DNA from: a virus
DNA length: 52,773 nt
Virus record (IMG/VR): IMGVR_UViG_3300044675_003531
Coordinates: 1 to 52,773 of that record
Reading direction: 5' to 3' (one strand)
Shown here: one piece after another, positions 48,903 to 52,773 of the stretch
Layout of the letters: every line of letters begins with the position of its first letter
Numbering within the stretch: position 1 is the first letter of the stretch
Notes under the pieces: model-generated
What the model saw: only the letters and a program-made list of their open reading frames with translations
Databases searched by the model: none
What the model was told of the DNA's origin: nothing
Translations under genes and position numbers: made by a program

Positions 48903-49648
48903 TGGCAACTCTAGTAAACCTGCGTAACGACACTCTTATACTTCTGAATGAAATCGGAACAGTCGCAACAAACGTTATTGGCTCACTGCCTGTCAGCACA
49001 GGCGGGTCAGAGATTGTTACCACCGAGACCACTATCGACCAGTACATCAATGAAGCAGCGGCTGAGATGGCTAGGTCATGCGTCTACATTCCTGTGTCCG
49101 GGACTAAATCAGCACACACGGGTTCAGTAGTTGACTTGTCTGGCTTAACAACAAATACAACTATCTGGTTCCCAATGAGTGTGTCGGTAGGCTCTTCATT
49201 CTTGCAACACACATCGGATACAAGACTCCGTGCATGGCAGCCAAACTTTGAAACATTTACCGGTACGTTTACGTTGCCAAATGGTGCGTCTACTGCCTCA
49301 CCAACCTACTGGTATAAACGCCAGTCGCAAACAATTGGTATCTTCCCAACAGTTGCTACCTCGTCTACAATAACCGTTTATGGGGCTGGATTACCTCCAA
49401 CAATCACAACGTCTGTTGATGCTGTGTTTGCTCCAGACGACATACTTCGTAACGCATTACCTGTGTACGCAGCATTTAAACTTGCTATGAAGAATATTGA
49501 CGACCCGTCGTTAGCCGCACGAGTACAACTCTGGCAACAATGGTGGTTCGACACTAAGCAGTCACTTTGGAATCAGTTAGATTCATCGCTTAAAATGGAT
49601 GGAAGTCCATATCAAACGCCTCCGGTTGCACCCCCGGCGGTGAAGTAG
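48902..49648 (+). CDS. Head-tail adaptor or connector-like protein
   Basis: 248 residues from the ATG at 48902. A helical N-terminus (NLRNDTLILLNEIGTV), then an IDQYINEAAAEMARSC helix, a long beta-rich middle (VVDLSGLTTNTTIWFP, QTIGIFPTVATSSTITVY) and a helical end (RVQLWQQWWFDTKQSLWNQL). The initial NEAA-type helix and FPxx...VYGxxxP strand pattern recall podovirus adaptor proteins of the DUF6682-like kind. It is the second in a tandem of such genes, as in the head-completion region of many podoviruses. Confidence 0.6.
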   Translation: MATLVNLRNDTLILLNEIGTVATNVIGSLPVSTGGSEIVTTETTIDQYINEAAAEMARSCVYIPVSGTKSAHTGSVVDLSGLTTNTTIWFPMSVSVGSSFLQHTSDTRLRAWQPNFETFTGTFTLPNGASTASPTYWYKRQSQTIGIFPTVATSSTITVYGAGLPPTITTSVDAVFAPDDILRNALPVYAAFKLAMKNIDDPSLAARVQLWQQWWFDTKQSLWNQLDSSLKMDGSPYQTPPVAPPAVK

Positions 49649-49656
49649 AGGTGAAT

Positions 49657-49887
49657 ATGCAGATTAATCCAGACTGGTTCTCAGCCGGTATACAGATATT
49701 AGTTACGCTTACAAGCATTGCCGCAGGATACACAGCCCTAATCGTTAGGCTTGTAAAGATAGAAACATCGTTAGTCAACATACTTGATAGCCTCATATCG
49801 CAGGGTAGTGAAGTCAGACGTATAGAAGAACGGCTAGGGAAACTTGAAAGCCGTGTAGCCAAGATAGAAGGAAGCCTAGAACGATGA
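49657..49887 (+). CDS. Small membrane protein with coiled coil, holin-like
   Basis: 76 residues from the ATG at 49657, 5 nt after GAGG; a GTG at 49651 overlaps that site. A hydrophobic helix (SAGIQILVTLTSIAAGYTALIV) is followed by a charged coiled coil (RRIEERLGKLESRVAKIE). The layout resembles small phage proteins next to holin or spanin genes. The next gene overlaps its end by 4 bp (ATGA), so the two membrane proteins are made together. Lysis is likely but not proven; the endolysin gene is far away on the other strand. Confidence 0.65.
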   Translation: MQINPDWFSAGIQILVTLTSIAAGYTALIVRLVKIETSLVNILDSLISQGSEVRRIEERLGKLESRVAKIEGSLER

Positions 49888-50135
49888 ATACGATTAGCAT
49901 TAAAAGACTCGCAGTGGTTGTGCTTGTAGCCTTTATCGCCGCTTTTAGTTCTGTGTTCGGCGATGGAGTACGCACCGCTGAAGCCAAAGATATATCTGAA
50001 CTCGGCGCAGTGCTGGCACTCTACGGGAGCAAGGCGGTAGCGGCTGGGGTCTCCGCTGCGGTGAGTTCTGTGCTGGCGTTCCTCACGATGCCGTTCAAGG
50101 GTGTAGGGGCGAACAGTTTGAAGGTGGGCAAATGA
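49884..50135 (+). CDS. Small membrane or secreted protein, possible holin
   Basis: 83 residues. The N-terminal segment (RLAVVVLVAFIAAFSSVFGDG) could be a membrane helix or a signal peptide; a second Ala/Val/Leu-rich stretch (AAGVSAAVSSVLAFLTM, about residues 53-69) could also span the membrane. Two such helices in a small protein next to another membrane protein fit a holin pair. It overlaps both neighbours by 4 bp. Confidence 0.6.
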   Translation: MNTISIKRLAVVVLVAFIAAFSSVFGDGVRTAEAKDISELGAVLALYGSKAVAAGVSAAVSSVLAFLTMPFKGVGANSLKVGK

Positions 50136-50359
50136 CGCTTCAAAATGTACGCATCGAAAAGGAGCCTGCACCATCGACAGACTGGCGTGTATACGGTGAC
50201 ATCCAAGATGACTACGGAAATCCACTCGGAGACTTTGGAGTGGATGGAACATCTGTAAACCAGTGGTGGGTTACTCAGGATGAAGTATTCCAGTCGAATA
50301 TCGTGTCTATGTTTCAGGTGATTATGGCAACGCAGATTGTTTCAGGAGACGCTGAATAA
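50132..50359 (+). CDS. Small tailspike-associated protein, copy 1
   Basis: 75 residues from the ATG at 50132, overlapping the previous stop as ATGA. It reads DWRVYGDIQDDYGNPLGDFG, then VDGTSVNQWW, and ends in a helix. The gene at 52017-52238 encodes a clear paralogue (DWNVKGDVVDDAGNVLSTFG and VDGTSVNNWW). Each copy sits directly ahead of a tailspike gene, overlapping its start by 1 bp, so it is likely a chaperone or base connector for that spike. Confidence 0.72.
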   Translation: MTLQNVRIEKEPAPSTDWRVYGDIQDDYGNPLGDFGVDGTSVNQWWVTQDEVFQSNIVSMFQVIMATQIVSGDAE

Positions 50360-52020
50360 TGGCGATTTATTATGTTCGCCCAGACGGCAATGACTCGAAT
50401 ACTGGTTTGGGTTCATCTGCCGGACAAGCGTGGTTAACAATTACTAAAGCAATGGGAGCCACCGGCATTACTTCTGGTGATACCGTTTACGTTGCTCCCG
50501 GTACTTATCGTTCCGCTACAGGATTCACGATTGCAACGGCGTACACTTCCGCTACGCAAATGCTTGCTGACCCTACTGGCGCACAGTTTAGTGGTATACC
50601 TGCTGGTCCTGTTCGATTGTCTGTATTTACACCAACCGATACATCTGCTGGTACTAGTGCAACGGTTCTAAGTGGTACGACAGATAACCTAACAATTAGT
50701 GGTTTTGAGATTTATGCTTTTACTGGAAGCGGTATCAACTTAACTGGAAGTTTAAGCATTGTAATTAATAAATGTGTTTGTTTCGGTCAGATGGTAGGAG
50801 CATCCTACGGTATTAGAGTTCTAGCAAATGTAGCAAATACAATAGGAACAAAAATACAAATTCACAATAATATTGTGTTTGGATTTGGTTTTGGGATAGT
50901 AATAAGACCACCTGTTACGGCTATTTATGTGGATACATATGAATGCCTCTTGGTTGGTCAGTCAGTAGATGGAATTACCATTAGCAATGATGCTAATTTT
51001 GCATTAGCCGTATACATCGTTGTTCACAATTGCTATAACAATACAATTTTATGTCCAGTCGGCAATGGTATAAGTAGTTGTGCAACTGGCACAAATAATA
51101 TTTTTAATAACTTAGTTTGCAACGCAGCAATCGGGTTACGAAATTTTGTTTCAGTAAATGGAAGTTACAACAGAATCATAAACTGTACAGTAACGACTTC
51201 GGGTACTGGATTTTCATTAAACCAAAGTTCAGGTATACCCGGCATCGATATCGGGCAAGGATTATTGCATAGTCTTGCAAGTCTTCAATTTGCTGGTTCA
51301 TTTTTTGGGTCACCAAATACATCATTTGGTACGACTGGACTAAATACCACCGACTTATTTGGAGTGACGTATTCTGGAGCAACGCCGGACGCTGGAGCAA
51401 TTACATACAGGTCTCTTGCAACACTTACTCCAACCTATCAACCAACCGATAGACAAGCATCCGCCATCACCATCGCTCCAGCCTCAACCTCCCAAAGCAT
51501 CGAACTCTACCTTGGTGCTACAGGGCTAACCTTTGCTACCTCCGGTCTAGCCGCTTACTACGTCCGCAATCAAAGCGCACCGGTGGCTATAACGCTGGTC
51601 ACGCAGACAGCAACAGGCGCGTGGACATCAGGTGGCTTTGCTGAGATTGATTCCTCCCTCGTGCCGGGCGTGTATCGTTTGGATGTTCCTGATGCGGCAT
51701 TTGCCGCTGGTGCATCAGATGTCACGATAGTGGTCAGAGGTGCTTCTGGTACAAATGGAGCAGTCTTGACCGTTACACTTTCAAGTGGTGGCTTGACGGC
51801 AGCGCAGACAGCAGACGCTATTCTCAACCGTAAGTTAGACAGTTCAGGTGACGGTACTGACACACTGAACGAACGTACCGTTCGTAGTGCATTGCGAGCA
51901 ATGCGTAATAAAGTATCTGTAGGTACAGGCACAATGAGTGTATACAAAGAGGATGACTCAGCGGTAGCGTGGACTGGTTCGTTGTCTAACACTGCTGATG
52001 TAACGGTAGACCCATCATGA
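50359..52020 (+). CDS. Tailspike with right-handed beta-helix
   Basis: 553 residues from the ATG at 50359. It begins MAIYYVRPDGNDSNTGLGS and has DTVYVAPGTYR, the usual start of DUF1565/pectate-lyase-like right-handed beta-helix proteins; repeated Asn- and Ile-rich strands follow through about residue 310. The C-terminal part (from about residue 370) is a Ser/Thr-rich beta domain, ending with a module ILNRKLD.., TVRSALRAMRNKVSV, YKEDDSAVAWTGSL that I recall at the ends of many phage tail proteins. It would recognise or cut host surface sugars. Its middle is visibly more AT-rich than its ends, as if exchanged. Confidence 0.82.
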   Translation: MAIYYVRPDGNDSNTGLGSSAGQAWLTITKAMGATGITSGDTVYVAPGTYRSATGFTIATAYTSATQMLADPTGAQFSGIPAGPVRLSVFTPTDTSAGTSATVLSGTTDNLTISGFEIYAFTGSGINLTGSLSIVINKCVCFGQMVGASYGIRVLANVANTIGTKIQIHNNIVFGFGFGIVIRPPVTAIYVDTYECLLVGQSVDGITISNDANFALAVYIVVHNCYNNTILCPVGNGISSCATGTNNIFNNLVCNAAIGLRNFVSVNGSYNRIINCTVTTSGTGFSLNQSSGIPGIDIGQGLLHSLASLQFAGSFFGSPNTSFGTTGLNTTDLFGVTYSGATPDAGAITYRSLATLTPTYQPTDRQASAITIAPASTSQSIELYLGATGLTFATSGLAAYYVRNQSAPVAITLVTQTATGAWTSGGFAEIDSSLVPGVYRLDVPDAAFAAGASDVTIVVRGASGTNGAVLTVTLSSGGLTAAQTADAILNRKLDSSGDGTDTLNERTVRSALRAMRNKVSVGTGTMSVYKEDDSAVAWTGSLSNTADVTVDPS

Positions 52021-52238
52021 ATCTAGTCAACGTAGAGATTACTCGGATTACTCAACCTGTGCCTGACTGGAACGTCAAAGGTGACGTTGTAGATGATGCA
52101 GGCAATGTGCTTAGTACGTTTGGTGTGGATGGTACATCTGTGAACAACTGGTGGAACAGCCAGAGTCAAGAGTTTCAAATTCAGTATGTAAGTATCTTTA
52201 TGTCAATTATGGCACAGCAATCGGTGGGTGCTGAGTAA
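52017..52238 (+). CDS. Small tailspike-associated protein, copy 2
   Basis: 73 residues, overlapping the stop of the first tailspike gene by 4 bp (ATGA). It is paralogous to the protein encoded at 50132-50359, matching in DW-V-GD---D--GN-L--FGVDGTSVN-WW and in the IMA-Q ending. It precedes the second tailspike gene, so the two-gene unit has been duplicated. Confidence 0.72.
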   Translation: MNLVNVEITRITQPVPDWNVKGDVVDDAGNVLSTFGVDGTSVNNWWNSQSQEFQIQYVSIFMSIMAQQSVGAE

Positions 52239-52773
52239 TGGCAACATACTACGTCAAAACAACTGGAAATAATGCATCTGCTGGTACATCTACTGGTACA
52301 GCGTGGCAGACCATAAACTATGCCCTTGGTGCTACTTCTGGTGTAGCCGCTGGTGACACTATCTATATAGCCGCTGGTGTCTATCGTGAGATTGTTACAG
52401 TTGGCATGACTACATCGCCATCAACGACTAACATTATTGGTGACACAGATGGTTCTATCTTTGGCACTGCTGGTGAAGTTAGACTTACCGCATTCCTGAC
52501 AAACGATGACACCGCTGGTTCCGCTAGTGACACGTTAGGGATGACGGCTAAGACATACTTGTCATTTAAAAACCTACGGATTGAAGGTTACACTGGATAC
52601 GGTGTTCGTGTGCAGGGCGCAAGTACAAATCTTACTTTTGATAAATGCCACATAACTTCAACTGGTAGTAACGCCGCTTTACGGCTTGATATCACAACAG
52701 GTATTACGGCAAATCACGTTATAAAAAACTGCATACTGATTGCTAGAGCAAACACATTGCAAGTTGCACCTGT
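52238..52773 (+). CDS. Second tailspike, 3' end cut by the window edge
   Basis: At least 178 residues from the ATG at 52238 (overlap TAATG) to the edge. It begins MATYYVKTTGNNASAGTST and continues WQTINYALGA and GDTIYIAAGVYRE, the same layout as the first spike, then beta-helix-like strands (YLSFKNLRIEGYTGYGVRV, NLTFDKCHIT). It is a paralogue with a divergent body, probably for a different or alternative receptor. Confidence 0.78.
   Translation, partial: MATYYVKTTGNNASAGTSTGTAWQTINYALGATSGVAAGDTIYIAAGVYREIVTVGMTTSPSTTNIIGDTDGSIFGTAGEVRLTAFLTNDDTAGSASDTLGMTAKTYLSFKNLRIEGYTGYGVRVQGASTNLTFDKCHITSTGSNAALRLDITTGITANHVIKNCILIARANTLQVAP

Noticed and set aside
1-52773. tRNA genes, CRISPR arrays, integrase or attachment sites, insertion sequences
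   Set aside because: Spacers were read for cloverleaf-like stems, regular repeat-spacer units and terminal inverted repeats; none was convincing. The two repeat families near 31-32 kb are too short and irregularly spaced for CRISPR.

Overview
The window is a double-stranded DNA tailed phage, and the head genes point to podovirus-type architecture: a terminase pair, a 728-residue P22-like portal, a scaffold, a roughly 340-residue HK97-type capsid protein, two adaptor-like proteins and beta-helix tailspikes, with no tape measure, tail tube or sheath. Both edges cut genes (a structural gene on the left, a second tailspike on the right). The piece therefore looks like most of one phage genome opened at an arbitrary point. 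No integrase, DNA polymerase, phage RNA polymerase, tRNA or CRISPR array was seen. The host cannot be read from the sequence. Strong Shine-Dalgarno sites, TGnTA-type extended -10 promoters and one apparently leaderless gene fit, but do not prove, an environmental bacterium.

Layout. (1) 1-18.4 kb, plus strand: the end of a coiled-coil, glycine-rich protein, then one 16.6-kb gene for a 5539-residue polyvalent protein. This protein has a zincin motif, a P-loop kinase-like domain, several domains of the phage large-polyvalent-protein type and a conserved C-terminal domain. It is presumably packed in the virion and delivered to the host. (2) 18.45-31.0 kb, minus strand: a long early operon that meets the giant gene at a bidirectional terminator. 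Its promoter-distal half encodes replication and recombination functions: a winged-helix initiator, a helicase-loader-like protein, a Rad52-like annealing protein, a Gam-like protein and a VRR-NUC nuclease. Its promoter-proximal half (24-31 kb) is very GC-rich and holds many small unknown genes. Nearly all of these are separated by GC-rich hairpins and a shared (G)GAGAC start leader.

(3) 31.0-32.2 kb: a 1.2-kb non-coding region with two inverted arrays of 10-bp iteron-like repeats and four copies of a 16-bp direct repeat in two pairs, each pair 40 bp apart. It is the best origin or control-region candidate. (4) 32.2-36.1 kb: a small regulatory region with a plus-strand XRE-type regulator, an HNH protein and a DUF5872-like protein. 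It is followed by a minus-strand group of a CHAP endolysin, small proteins and a second XRE-type regulator, whose upstream region carries three direct operator-like repeats. (5) 36.1-52.8 kb, plus strand: SSB, a series of small basic or unknown proteins, the terminase subunits, a 48-residue membrane protein, portal, scaffold, capsid, two paralogous beta-rich virion proteins, two adaptors, two small membrane proteins, and a duplicated module of small protein plus tailspike. A DUF3310-like gene runs antisense within this block.

The parts fit a phage with leftward early transcription from the control region and rightward late transcription. Base composition is mosaic: about half GC or slightly less in the head and giant genes, against a clearly GC-rich 24-31 kb block. 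This suggests that the early operon has a different history from the structural genes. Statements about composition are by eye; nothing was computed.
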